From: Neisseria wadsworthii 9715
GTDB taxonomy: Bacteria; Pseudomonadota; Gammaproteobacteria; Burkholderiales; Neisseriaceae
DNA: 45,007 nucleotides
NCBI RefSeq assembly: GCF_000227765.1
Contig: NZ_JH165159.1
Span: forward strand, 1,173,921 to 1,218,927
Reading direction: 5' to 3'
Shown in pieces: positions 15,828-23,945 of the stretch. The notes under the pieces are model-generated. The model was given only the letters and a program-made list of their open reading frames with translations, searched no databases and was not told the origin of the DNA. Both the position numbers and the translations under genes were made by a program. Every line of letters starts with the position of its first letter. Position 1 is the stretch's first letter.

Positions 15828-15912
15828 AACAATTCAGCCGTAGGTCGGATACTTGTATCCGATAAACAATGGTATGCGGCGATTTTGTCGGATTCGAGAA
15901 TCCGACCTACTG
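15821..15912. repeat. 92-bp palindromic repeat, first copy
   Basis: The unit contains TAGGTCGGATACTTGTATCC and ends TCGAGAATCCGACCTA, so its ends are complementary and it can fold into one long hairpin. A second copy in the same direction lies at 16030-16122 with only a handful of differences. Between the copies, about 15928-15955 matches half the core of the element at 4985-5061. Confidence 0.8.
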
Positions 15913-16029
15913 CTTACAGAGATGCGGGATACTCGGATCAAGCCCGAGTATGACAGGTTTCAAGTAAGGCCGTCTGAAATTAATTTAAACCTAATTCGGA
16001 TACAAGAATCCGACCAGCCTGTTAATTCA

Positions 16030-16122
16030 GTCTGAAAACAATTCAACCGTAGGTCGGATACTTGTATCCGACAAACAATGGTATGCCGGAGATTATGTCG
16101 GATTCAAGAATCCGACCTACTG
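16030..16122. repeat. 92-bp palindromic repeat, second copy
   Basis: Matches 15821-15912 in the same direction. It ends eight bases before the scpB stop codon, so a transcript of scpB would end in this hairpin. Confidence 0.8.
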
Positions 16123-16129
16123 ACGGAAA

Positions 16130-16750
16130 TCAATTCAGTACAGGCGGTTCGGAAATCGTTTCGGCTGGCTCGGTTTGTTCTGTTTCTTCTTCACCGCTTT
16201 CGGCAGGCTCGATTAAATCGGGCAATACCAGCTCGCCCAATTCGGTGAGCGGCGGCAGTTCTTCCAAGCTTTCCAACTGCAAATCGCTTAAAAACACATT
16301 GGTTGTCGCCCATAAAGCGGGGCGGCCGATGGAGTCGCGGTGGCCGATCACCTCAATCCAGCCGCGGTCTTGCAGCGTTTGCATCACATTTTGCGACACC
16401 GCTACGCCGCGTATGCCTTCGATATCGCCGCGCGTAACCGGCTGCTGGTAGGCGATAATCGCCAGCGTTTCCATCACCGCACGCGAATAGCGCGGCGCAC
16501 GCTGTTCCTGCAAACTGCCCAACCGCTCGAATGCGGCTTGGGCAATCTGAAAACGCCAGCCTTCATGCGTATGCACCAACTGCAAAGCGCGGTTTTGCCA
16601 ACGGGTTTTCAAGTTCGCCAGCACATCAATCAGCTTGTCGGGCGACAACGGCGGCACACACAACTCGCGCATGGTTTTTTCGCTGAGCGGTTCGGTTTGG
16701 GTAAGCAGCGCGGCTTCAATCAGCGCGTCGGGGGGGAGTTTGTCGGTCAT
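16130..16750 (-). CDS. scpB: segregation and condensation protein B
   Basis: ScpB dimerises, binds ScpA and with it regulates the SMC ATPase in chromosome condensation and segregation. The 206-aa protein has two winged-helix domains. Recognisable segments are IEAALLTQTEPLS, GWRFQIAQAAFERL, PRYSRAVMETLAIIAYQQPV, TRGDIEGIRGVAVSQNVMQ and the GHRDSIGRPALWATT strand pair. The last 35 residues are acidic and Pro/Glu-rich and probably disordered. ScpA is not in the window. It lies next to rluB on the same strand, but 434 bases of repeats separate them. Confidence 0.92.
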   Translation of the reverse strand: MTDKLPPDALIEAALLTQTEPLSEKTMRELCVPPLSPDKLIDVLANLKTRWQNRALQLVHTHEGWRFQIAQAAFERLGSLQEQRAPRYSRAVMETLAIIAYQQPVTRGDIEGIRGVAVSQNVMQTLQDRGWIEVIGHRDSIGRPALWATTNVFLSDLQLESLEELPPLTELGELVLPDLIEPAESGEEETEQTEPAETISEPPVLN

Positions 16751-16839
16751 GGTTTTTAGCTACGCAGAAACTTTGTTACTTTTGTTTTCAAACGACCTTA
16801 TTTTCAGACAGGCCGTCTTTACAGTATGCTCAATAATGA

Positions 16840-17697
16840 TTACTCCTCGCGCAAATTTAATGAGCTGTTATCCACTTTTACTACTAACTGTTTACCGCCT
16901 TTAAATGTTTCTTCTTCCATAAATTGCCAATTCGGATATGCTTCCTTAACAATTTTAATCCATGCAATCTTTTTATCTGTAAATAAAGTTTCTTTTCTTA
17001 AATCCGTTAAAACATTCGGATGTTTTTTCTGCATTTCTTGAATGATATTTTGCCATAAAGCCCAACCGTCGGAACGCTTATGTTTTTGATAAATTTCATC
17101 AAAAAACTTACAAGCTTCTAGTCTGCCACAATTAAGAGCATATATCTGAAGATGTTTATTAAATTTATCTAACCCGATATTAATATTTTTAATTACTTCA
17201 TTTAAACATGGAATCAAATGGTTTTGTTTAAATCGCTCTGCCCGTTCATATTCTTTTTTTAAACGATTTAAAGTTATATTGTAGTCATTTTCCATTGAGG
17301 GAGAATGAATAAAACGGTTTCTATCCTCTACGACCTCTTTAAAATCTAACTCAAACTTTTCTTTGTCAACAAATATAATGGCCGGAATGTGATATGAGAA
17401 AGATATTTGGATTAATTCTGGTTTATCTAAATGCTCTTGGTGTTTGGGTTCGTTTGATGTTCTTTCAAATTGTATTAACAAGTTTCCTAAAGTAGCTTTA
17501 TTCAGGTCTGATCGATTAGACCATATATCAACTTGTGGTTTTACTTCTTGATTTGTCGGCTGTTGTAAATAAAGAGTTTTACTGGAAATATAAATAATAT
17601 GTTTAAATATTTGTTCAATCTCTTGATATTTTTGTAGATTTAATCCCATTTGATAGATGATTTTATTTTGAAAAATGTCAGATTGATGATTTCCCAT
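16840..17697 (-). CDS. AT-rich orphan protein with a HEPN-like RNRFIH motif
   Basis: The 285-aa protein is not one I can name. Residues 126-131 read RNRFIH, matching the R-x4-H catalytic motif of HEPN RNases (usually R-N-x3-H), and they sit in a helical, charged setting (FKEVVEDRNRFIHSPSM) as in that superfamily. Residues about 140-190 are probably helical. Residues about 205-275 (starting HKRSDGWALWQNIIQEMQKK) look like a separate small domain, possibly a winged helix of OST-HTH/LOTUS type; this second reading is weak. The start follows AGGGGA. The gene is much more AT-rich than scpB and rbgA on either side, uses Lys/Asn/Ile-rich codons, and carries no uptake sequence. It has no nucleotidyltransferase partner. 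A stand-alone defence or RNA-processing role is possible but unproven. Confidence 0.6.
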   Translation of the reverse strand: MGNHQSDIFQNKIIYQMGLNLQKYQEIEQIFKHIIYISSKTLYLQQPTNQEVKPQVDIWSNRSDLNKATLGNLLIQFERTSNEPKHQEHLDKPELIQISFSYHIPAIIFVDKEKFELDFKEVVEDRNRFIHSPSMENDYNITLNRLKKEYERAERFKQNHLIPCLNEVIKNINIGLDKFNKHLQIYALNCGRLEACKFFDEIYQKHKRSDGWALWQNIIQEMQKKHPNVLTDLRKETLFTDKKIAWIKIVKEAYPNWQFMEEETFKGGKQLVVKVDNSSLNLREE

Positions 17698-17767
17698 TTT
17701 ATAAATTCCCCTGATATATCATTTTTTATCATCGGCAAATAGTTTTTATAAATTAAAACAGTAGATT

Positions 17768-18709
17768 CTATTTTTGAGACGGTCTTTGTCCTTTCCGCTC
17801 CGCTTTTCTGGCTTCGCGGGCGGCTTTCAATTCGGCTTCTTTCTGTTTGCCTTTTTTGAGCCATGTTTCCCATTGGTTCGGCGTTTCAAGCGTGATTCTG
17901 CCGATGTGGCCGTCGCGGAAATCGGTGAGGGTGTTTTCGGCGGCTTTTTGGTAGTTGATGCGGCCGCCGCTTAACACGGCGCCGCGTTTTTTGGCAATCC
18001 ATTCGAGCCAGTCGGTGTCGTTCCAATGGCTACTGGGGTCTTTGTCGGCTTGGTAACGTGCCTGCAACAGGGGCAGGTAGTGGCGGCGCAGGTAGTCGAG
18101 CAGTTCGAGGGCGACTTCTTCTTCGTCTAGTGCGTTGCGGCCTACGGCGCCGCTGGCGGCGAGGTTGTAGCCGCTTTCTTCTACAATGATTTTCGGCCAC
18201 AGCATGCCGGGGGTGTCGTAGAGCCAGAAGTCGTCGGCGAGAAACAGGCGTTGTTCGGCTTTGGTGATGCCGGGTTCGTTGCCGGTTTTGGCGGATTTTT
18301 TGCCAATCATGCCGTTGATTAGGGTGGATTTGCCGATGTTGGGTATGCCGCAAATGAGTACGCGCAGGGGTTTGTCGATACCGCCGCGGTTGGGCATCAT
18401 GTTGCGGCAGGCGCGGGTGATTTTGGCGGTAGCGCCTTGCTCGGAAGAATTGAGGGCGATGGCTTGGGTGTCGGGCCGGCTGTTGTAGTAATCGAGCCAA
18501 ACGGCGGTGCGTTCGGGGTCGGCAAGGTCTTGTTTGTTGAGGATTTTGAGCTTGGGTTTGCCGCGCGAAAGTTGCGCCAGCAGGGGGTTTTCGCTGGAGG
18601 CGGGCAGGCGGGCGTCGAGCATTTCAATCACTATATCGACGCTTTGGATGCGCTCGGCGATGGCTTTTTTCGCCTTGTTCATGTGCCCGGGGAACCATTG
18701 GATTGCCAT
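17768..18709 (-). CDS. ylqF: ribosome biogenesis GTPase YlqF/RbgA
   Basis: A circularly permuted GTPase that assists late assembly of the 50S subunit. In the 313-aa protein the G4 motif NKQD (58-61) comes first, followed by G1 GIPNIGKST (121-129) and G3 DTPG (165-168); this G4-G1-G3 order defines the permuted group. The N-terminal IQWFPGHMNKA is the family start. The C-terminal domain ends in a very basic tail (about 285-313) suited to rRNA contact. Upstream, 18731-18900 contains three hairpins instead of a clear promoter. Confidence 0.94.
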   Translation of the reverse strand: MAIQWFPGHMNKAKKAIAERIQSVDIVIEMLDARLPASSENPLLAQLSRGKPKLKILNKQDLADPERTAVWLDYYNSRPDTQAIALNSSEQGATAKITRACRNMMPNRGGIDKPLRVLICGIPNIGKSTLINGMIGKKSAKTGNEPGITKAEQRLFLADDFWLYDTPGMLWPKIIVEESGYNLAASGAVGRNALDEEEVALELLDYLRRHYLPLLQARYQADKDPSSHWNDTDWLEWIAKKRGAVLSGGRINYQKAAENTLTDFRDGHIGRITLETPNQWETWLKKGKQKEAELKAAREARKAERKGQRPSQK

Positions 18710-18730
18710 GTCTGCTCTTTCTGGGTTGTG

Positions 18731-18900
18731 TTTCAGACAGGCCTAAATTTAAGTTAGGCCTGTCTGAAAAATAAGGGTGGGTTTTATGCATTTCAGGCAG
18801 CCGGTTTGATGGGCTGCCTGATTGTGGATGGCGATTATAGCATATTGTTTTATTGTGGTCTTTCAGGCAGGCATCCGGCGAAATTTAGGCCTGTCTGAAA
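18731..18900. repeat. cluster of three uptake-sequence-like hairpins of different dialects
   Basis: Hairpin one (18731-18769) pairs TTTCAGACAGGCCT with AGGCCTGTCTGAAA perfectly. Hairpin two (18793-18821) pairs TCAGGCAGCC with GGCTGCCTGA, close to the AG-simDUS form of Simonsiella. Hairpin three (18861-18900) pairs TTTCAGGCAGGCAT with a GGCCTGTCTGAAA arm imperfectly. They fill the gap between rapZ and the start of ylqF. Confidence 0.75.
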
Positions 18901-18908
18901 AAGGATTG

Positions 18909-19763
18909 TTAGCGGTCGGCCAAGTTCTGGGCTTGGCGGTGGCGAACCAATACTTCGTATTGCTCTTGCAACAGCTTGGACAGTTGTTCTACAACATACA
19001 CGGAGCGGTGCTGGCCGCCGGTGCAGCCGATGCCGATGGTAACGTAACTGCGGCTTTCTATTTGCATGCGTGGCAGCCAACGTTGGAGGAATTGGTTAAT
19101 ATCGTTGATCATTTCCTGGGCAAGCGGTTGGTTGCCAAGATAATCCTGAATGGGTTTGTCCATGCCGGTGAAAGGCCTGAGCTCAGGGTCGTAATGAGGA
19201 TTGGGCAGGCTGCGCATATCGAATAGGAAATCCGCATTGTTGGGTACGCCGTATTTGAAGCCGAATGATTCGAGGATAACCAACAAACCTTCACGCTCGA
19301 TTTTCAGCCATTGTTGTACGGAATAACGCAGCTGCTGGGCATTCATTTTGGATGTGTCGATGCAGTAAGCCATCTCACGCAAGGGATATAGGATTTCACG
19401 CTCTTGCTGAATGCTTTCCAATACGGTGAATTTCTGCCGAGCCAAAGGGTGGCTTCTGCGGGTTTCGGAAAATCGGCGGATGAGAATTTCATCCGATGCT
19501 TCAAGAAAGAGTATCTCTACCTGATGGCCTTCTTTGCGTAGCCGCTCGATTTGGCGCGAGGCTTCAGGGGTGTTTAGGTGGGAACGGATGTCTACGCTGA
19601 TGCCGAGGTTTTCGGTGATGCCGCGTTTGAGGTGGTGGGCCATCAGTTGCGGCAGCATTTCCAAAGGCATGTTATCGACGCAGTTGTAACCGACATCTTC
19701 CAACACTTTGAGTGCAACGGATTTGCCGGAGCCGGACAGGCCGCTAATCAGAACTATCTTCAT
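18909..19763 (-). CDS. rapZ: RNase adapter protein RapZ (YvcJ family)
   Basis: RapZ binds nucleotides and, in E. coli, guides RNase E to the small RNA GlmZ to control glucosamine-6-phosphate supply. The 284-aa protein has the P-loop GLSGSGKS at 8-15, a Walker-B-like SVDIRS, and the conserved C-terminal [16 protein letters not shown] prefer the ATG at 19763 because the family starts [15 protein letters not shown]; an ATG four codons upstream (19775) is also possible and lies directly after GGAAG. The start overlaps the end of hprK, so the two are translated together. Confidence 0.93.
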   Translation of the reverse strand: MKIVLISGLSGSGKSVALKVLEDVGYNCVDNMPLEMLPQLMAHHLKRGITENLGISVDIRSHLNTPEASRQIERLRKEGHQVEILFLEASDEILIRRFSETRRSHPLARQKFTVLESIQQEREILYPLREMAYCIDTSKMNAQQLRYSVQQWLKIEREGLLVILESFGFKYGVPNNADFLFDMRSLPNPHYDPELRPFTGMDKPIQDYLGNQPLAQEMINDINQFLQRWLPRMQIESRSYVTIGIGCTGGQHRSVYVVEQLSKLLQEQYEVLVRHRQAQNLADR

Positions 19764-20715
19764 GATGGAGTGCATCTTCCTTCAGCATAGTTTGGTGCCG
19801 CTCTAAGAATTCTTTGGTGCTGTTTTTGCCGCGCAGGTTGAGGATATAGTTGCGCACGGCCGCTTCGACCAATACGGCCAAGTTGCGGCCGACTGCGACG
19901 GGCAAGGTTACGGAGCGGACGGTTACATTCAAAATGGATTCGGTTTCCGTGCGGATGCTCAGGCGGTCGAGTTGTTTCATATAGTCATCATCGGCGGCAA
20001 CCAGGTTGATGATGAGCTTGAGGTTTTTATTCGGGCGGATGGATGTTTCACCAAAAATGTGACGGATATTAAGTACACCCAACCCGCGCACTTCCAAAAA
20101 GTCGCGCAACATCGGCGGGCAGCGGCCCTCCAGCGTTTCGGGGCCGGTGCGGTGCAGCTCGACCGCATCGTCGGCAATCAGGCTGTGGCCGCGGGAGATG
20201 AGTTCAAGCGCCAATTCGCTTTTACCCAAGCCGGAATGCCCTGTAATCAACACGCCGATTTCGAATACATCAAGAAATACGCCGTGCTTGATGGTGGATA
20301 CGGCCAGCGCGCGTTGCAGGTAAATGCGCAATACGTCCATCAAATAAGGGCTTTCCAGCTTGGTGGTCAGCAGAGGGACGTTATTGGTATGGCAGTAGTC
20401 GCGCAGCATCGCCGGTACGCTTAAGCCGTTGGCAACGATAAAGAGTGAAACGTTTAAGTCGAAAATCTGCTGGAAGCCGGCAGGAGGAGGGGTGGTTTTG
20501 TCGTTGCCGAGTTTTTCAAGGTATTCGACTTCGGCCACACCCAATACTTGAACCTGATTGGGGTGGATAAAATTCAAATGGCCGACAAGGGCCAATACGG
20601 GCTTGTCGGCATCTATGCTGATACGGTTGTCGGCGCCGGCGGTGCCGGCCGACCAAACCAGTTGCAGTTTGTGTTGGTTGTCTTGATAAAGCCTGCGTAC
20701 GGATATACTGGGCAT
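19744..20715 (-). CDS. hprK: HPr kinase/phosphorylase
   Basis: HprK phosphorylates and dephosphorylates the serine of the PTS protein HPr. The 323-aa protein has an N-terminal regulatory domain (1-130) and the kinase domain with P-loop GHSGLGKS (159-166), followed by [17 protein letters not shown] and the HprK signature [17 protein letters not shown]. Betaproteobacteria keep this kinase in a shortened PTS used for regulation more than sugar uptake. ptsN lies 8 bases upstream and rapZ overlaps its end. HPr and enzyme I are not in the window. Confidence 0.95.
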   Translation of the reverse strand: MPSISVRRLYQDNQHKLQLVWSAGTAGADNRISIDADKPVLALVGHLNFIHPNQVQVLGVAEVEYLEKLGNDKTTPPPAGFQQIFDLNVSLFIVANGLSVPAMLRDYCHTNNVPLLTTKLESPYLMDVLRIYLQRALAVSTIKHGVFLDVFEIGVLITGHSGLGKSELALELISRGHSLIADDAVELHRTGPETLEGRCPPMLRDFLEVRGLGVLNIRHIFGETSIRPNKNLKLIINLVAADDDYMKQLDRLSIRTETESILNVTVRSVTLPVAVGRNLAVLVEAAVRNYILNLRGKNSTKEFLERHQTMLKEDALHHEDSSD

Positions 20716-20723
20716 AGGTGATT

Positions 20724-21173
20724 TTATTCTGCGGAAAAGATGGCCGAAACTTCTTCCGGGGTTTGTGCAGACATCAAGGCTTCGCGCACGGATTTAGAAG
20801 AAAATTTTCCGGCCAGTTTTGACAAGACTTCGAGATGTTCACCGGTAGCGTTTTCGGGTACCAGCAGAGCAAATACAAGGGAAACGGGTTTGCCGTCGGC
20901 CGCATCAAAGGCAACAGGCTCTTTGCAGCGTATGAATGCGCCGACTGCTTTTTTTACTGAGGCGTGGCGGCCATGCGGAATGGCTACGCCTTGACCCAAG
21001 CCGGTGCTGCCCAGTTTTTCACGTTGGAACAGGCATTCGAATACATGTGCGCCGGATAAACCTGATTCTTTTTCAAGCAAAGCTCCGATTTCTTCAAACA
21101 GACGCTTTTTACTGCTGATTTCTACGTCTAATTCGATATGCTGCACAGGCAGGATTTCAGCAATTAAGCTCAT
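20724..21173 (-). CDS. ptsN: PTS IIA-like nitrogen regulatory protein PtsN
   Basis: EIIA-Ntr receives phosphate from the nitrogen PTS and acts as a regulator, not as a sugar carrier. The 149-aa protein has the phosphorylated histidine His67 in GVAIPHGRH and the typical segments [12 protein letters not shown] and [21 protein letters not shown] chose ATG at 21173, preceded by GAAGAGAAATTT, since the family starts around MSLI and the upstream part of the longer frame is low-quality coding sequence. First gene of ptsN-hprK-rapZ. In other proteobacteria rpoN and hpf precede ptsN; they are absent here. Confidence 0.94.
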   Translation of the reverse strand: MSLIAEILPVQHIELDVEISSKKRLFEEIGALLEKESGLSGAHVFECLFQREKLGSTGLGQGVAIPHGRHASVKKAVGAFIRCKEPVAFDAADGKPVSLVFALLVPENATGEHLEVLSKLAGKFSSKSVREALMSAQTPEEVSAIFSAE

Positions 21174-21682
21174 AAATTTCTCTTCGTTGGACAAAGCAAA
21201 ACAGGGGCGATTGTACCGAGTGTTAATCGGAATCTCAATCTTTGAAGGTGATTTTACATTCAAATTTTGGCTAGGATTTGTAAAATTATTTTTTAAATCA
21301 TTATGTTGACTTAGGTCGTTTACCCGAAAAAAAATCCGTTTGTCAAAGTGGCTGGTTGAAGGTGTTTTTCAGACAGGCATACTCAAATTTAATATGGGGA
21401 AGAGGCATTTTTTAAAGATTAAAAAACGAGATAAAACGATTTTTGAATTGTTTTAACAAAACTGATGAAAACTGGTGTCAACTTTGCTTTTCCGTTACAA
21501 TCGATGGCTAATCAAAGTTCTGTTTGTAAAGTTTCAAAGAAATCATTGGGTTGAGGTTTGATCTGGATGGTTTGGCGAGGGTTTGCATATTTAGGGCTGT
21601 TGATATGGGCTTAAAAATCCGCTCGGGTTCGGCCAAATAATTTGTTGCCGGGCAATTTTAAAAATAAACCCAAGGAAGCACA
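21174..21682. other. 509-base divergent intergenic region between ptsN and the NhaD-type gene
   Basis: No convincing gene is visible. A single TG-wadDUS in reverse direction lies at about 21368-21380, a -10-like TACAAT at 21496-21501 with only a weak -35, and AT-rich blocks at 21400-21460. If that -10 is used, the antiporter transcript has a leader of about 175 bases, long enough for a structured regulatory element. I could not identify one by eye. Confidence 0.5.
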
Positions 21683-23101
21683 ATGAACCTTAAAAGAACT
21701 GCTTTTCTTCCTTTTTTGCTTTTGCCGATGATGGCTCAGGCGGCTGATTTGAACGGTGCCGATTTGAGCCTGATGTGGGGTATTCCGTTTGCTCTGATTT
21801 TATTATCTATTGCGACAGGCCCGCTGCTCGCTCCTAATTTCTGGCACCATCATTTCGGTAAAGTTACGGCGCTGTGGACGGTTGTGTTTTTGGTGCCTTT
21901 TATCGCCATTTTCGGATTCAGTGCAGGCCTGCACACGGTGGTGCACGCTTTGGTGGGGGAATATATCCCTTTTATTTTGCTGCTGTTGGCACTTTATACG
22001 ATTTCCGGCGGGATTTTGGTGTGGGGTAATCTGCACGGCAGTCCGAAATTGAACACCACGATTTTGGCTATCGGCACGGTTTTAGCGTCGATTATGGGCA
22101 CGACCGGCGCGGCCATGCTGCTTATCCGCCCGCTGTTGAAGGCCAACGATAACCGCAAGCACCGCGTGCATGTGGTGGTATTCTTTATTTTCCTGGTAGC
22201 CAATATCGGCGGCGGTTTAACACCTCTGGGTGATCCGCCACTCTTCTTGGGCTTCTTGAAAGGTGTGGACTTTATGTGGACGGTAAAACACATGGCCATG
22301 CCGGTAATCATCAGCTCGGTTGTTTTGCTGGTTTTATTCTATTTCTTAGACAGCTATTTCTTTTCTAAAGAAGATGAAACCGCTATGGCTGACCCTTCGC
22401 CCGACAGCCCTTTGCAGATTTACGGCAAGTTTAATTTCCTGCTGCTTGGCGGTGTGGTGGCTGCGGTATTGATGTCGGGCATTTGGAAGCCGGGTGTGGA
22501 AATTGATGTGTATGGTACGCCTTATGCGCTGCAAAACTTGGTGCGCGACATTATTCTGCTGGTTTTGGCCGGTGTGTCTTTGAAAATGACACCTAAGCAG
22601 GTTCGTGCCGGTAATGAGTTTAACTGGGATCCGATTTTGGAAGTGGGCAAACTCTTTTTGGGCATCTTTATCACCATTTCCCCTGTGATTGCGATTCTTC
22701 AAGCCGGTGAAGCGGGTGCTTTTGCCGGGCTGATTAAGATGGTGCACAACCAGGCGGGCGAGCCGATTAATACCATGTATTTCTGGATGACCGGTATTCT
22801 GTCTGCATTTTTGGATAATGCGCCGACTTATTTGGTGTTTTTCAATATGGCTGGCGGTGAAGCCCAGACTTTGATGAGCGGCCCGCTTTTCCATACTTTG
22901 CTGGCTATTTCTATGGGTTCGGTGTTTATGGGTGCGTTGAGCTATATCGGTAATGCGCCGAACTTTATGGTAAAAGCGATTGCCGAGCAGCGTAAAGTGA
23001 AGATGCCGAGCTTCTTTGGCTATATGGTGTGGTCATTCGGTATTTTGGTGCCGCTGTTTATCCTGCATACCTTTATTTTCTTCGTTTGGGAATTGTTTTA
23101 A
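21683..23101 (+). CDS. nhaD: NhaD-type sodium:proton antiporter (IT superfamily)
   Basis: A membrane carrier of 472 aa. The first 20 residues (MNLKRTAFLPFLLLPMMAQA) look like a cleavable signal peptide, then about twelve hydrophobic segments follow. The paired motifs GGGLTPLGDPPLFLGFLKG (about 175-193) and SAFLDNAPTYLVFFNMAGGE (about 375-394) are the two inverted-repeat hairpin signatures of the NhaD/UIT branch. The Na+/H+ assignment is by family; related members carry organic acids. AAGGAAGCACA precedes the ATG. It is a single gene ended by the DUS hairpin at 23125-23156. Confidence 0.85.
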   Translation: MNLKRTAFLPFLLLPMMAQAADLNGADLSLMWGIPFALILLSIATGPLLAPNFWHHHFGKVTALWTVVFLVPFIAIFGFSAGLHTVVHALVGEYIPFILLLLALYTISGGILVWGNLHGSPKLNTTILAIGTVLASIMGTTGAAMLLIRPLLKANDNRKHRVHVVVFFIFLVANIGGGLTPLGDPPLFLGFLKGVDFMWTVKHMAMPVIISSVVLLVLFYFLDSYFFSKEDETAMADPSPDSPLQIYGKFNFLLLGGVVAAVLMSGIWKPGVEIDVYGTPYALQNLVRDIILLVLAGVSLKMTPKQVRAGNEFNWDPILEVGKLFLGIFITISPVIAILQAGEAGAFAGLIKMVHNQAGEPINTMYFWMTGILSAFLDNAPTYLVFFNMAGGEAQTLMSGPLFHTLLAISMGSVFMGALSYIGNAPNFMVKAIAEQRKVKMPSFFGYMVWSFGILVPLFILHTFIFFVWELF

Positions 23102-23124
23102 GGTATCGGGCTTGATTTGAAGCA

Positions 23125-23156
23125 ATGCCTGTCTGAAATCTTTTTCAGACAGGCAT
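23125..23156. terminator. TG-wadDUS inverted-pair terminator
   Basis: ATGCCTGTCTGAAA and TTTCAGACAGGCAT flank a 5-base loop between convergent nhaD and the DeoR-type gene and probably terminate both. Confidence 0.8.
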
Positions 23157-23167
23157 TTTGTTTGTGC

Positions 23168-23932
23168 TTATTCCGCAATGACGCACTTGCAACCAGCATC
23201 TGCCAGCTTTTCAGTAAGCTGCGGGCTGAGCGCTTTGTCGGTGAAAACGGTGTCGAATTCCGTGATGTCGGCCATGCGCACCAGAGCGCTTTTGCCGAAC
23301 TTGCTGTGGTCTGCGGCGAGGTAACGGATGCGTGCGTTTTCCATCATGGCCTGCATCACGCTCACTTCTTTGTAATCCGAATCAAAAAGCGCGCCGTCTT
23401 CTTCAATGGCCGAGGCGCTTAAAACGGCGTAATCCACCTTAAACTGTTTGATAAAGTCCATAGTCGCTACGCCGGTAACGCCGCCGTCGAGCGGGCGTAC
23501 AACGCCCGAAGTGATGAGCACGGAGTAGTCGCTGCGGCCGGATGCCGTTGCCGCAACGTGGATATTGTTGGTGATGATGCAGAGGTTTTTGCGCGTTTTA
23601 ACCAGAGCATCGGTAACGGCTTCTATGGTGGTGCCTATGCTTAAAAACAGGGTGGCGCCGTCGGGAATGTGGGCGGCAAGGGTTTCGCTGATGCGCATTT
23701 TTTCGGCTTTCATCCTGTTTTTCTTGGAGAGAAAATCGGGATGCTCTTCTTCGCTGCCGACTGCTGCTCCACCGTGATAACGCCGCAAAACTTTTTCTTC
23801 GCTCAGGATATTGATGTCGCGGCGGATGGTTTGCGGGGTAACTTCCAGCTTTTTCGCCAATTCTTCAATCGGCATAAAGCCGTGTTCTTTCACGAGGCGG
23901 ATGATTTTTTCGTGTCGTTGGTGCTTCGCCAT
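23168..23932 (-). CDS. DeoR/GlpR-family transcriptional regulator
   Basis: A repressor of the DeoR family, which usually responds to a sugar phosphate. The 254-aa protein has an N-terminal winged helix (about 4-56: FMPIEELAKKLEVTPQTIRR, then INILSEEKVLRRYHGGA) and the C-terminal DeoRC sugar-phosphate sensor domain with FLSIGTTIEAVTDAL and NNIHVAATAS. I chose ATG at 23932, with GGA nine bases upstream; an ATG at 23941 adds three residues. It lies 13 bases after lysO on the same strand and is probably cotranscribed with it, although its real targets may be elsewhere. GlpR is the closest named relative by eye. Confidence 0.88.
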   Translation of the reverse strand: MAKHQRHEKIIRLVKEHGFMPIEELAKKLEVTPQTIRRDINILSEEKVLRRYHGGAAVGSEEEHPDFLSKKNRMKAEKMRISETLAAHIPDGATLFLSIGTTIEAVTDALVKTRKNLCIITNNIHVAATASGRSDYSVLITSGVVRPLDGGVTGVATMDFIKQFKVDYAVLSASAIEEDGALFDSDYKEVSVMQAMMENARIRYLAADHSKFGKSALVRMADITEFDTVFTDKALSPQLTEKLADAGCKCVIAE

Positions 23933-23945
23933 ATGAGGCATTCCA

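Noticed and set aside
15787-16122. CRISPR-like array from the repeated palindromes
   Set aside because: Only two units with an irregular spacer containing other repeats, and no cas genes in the window.
16840-17697. HEPN/MNT toxin-antitoxin pair
   Set aside because: No nucleotidyltransferase or other small partner gene lies on either side; both neighbours are housekeeping genes.
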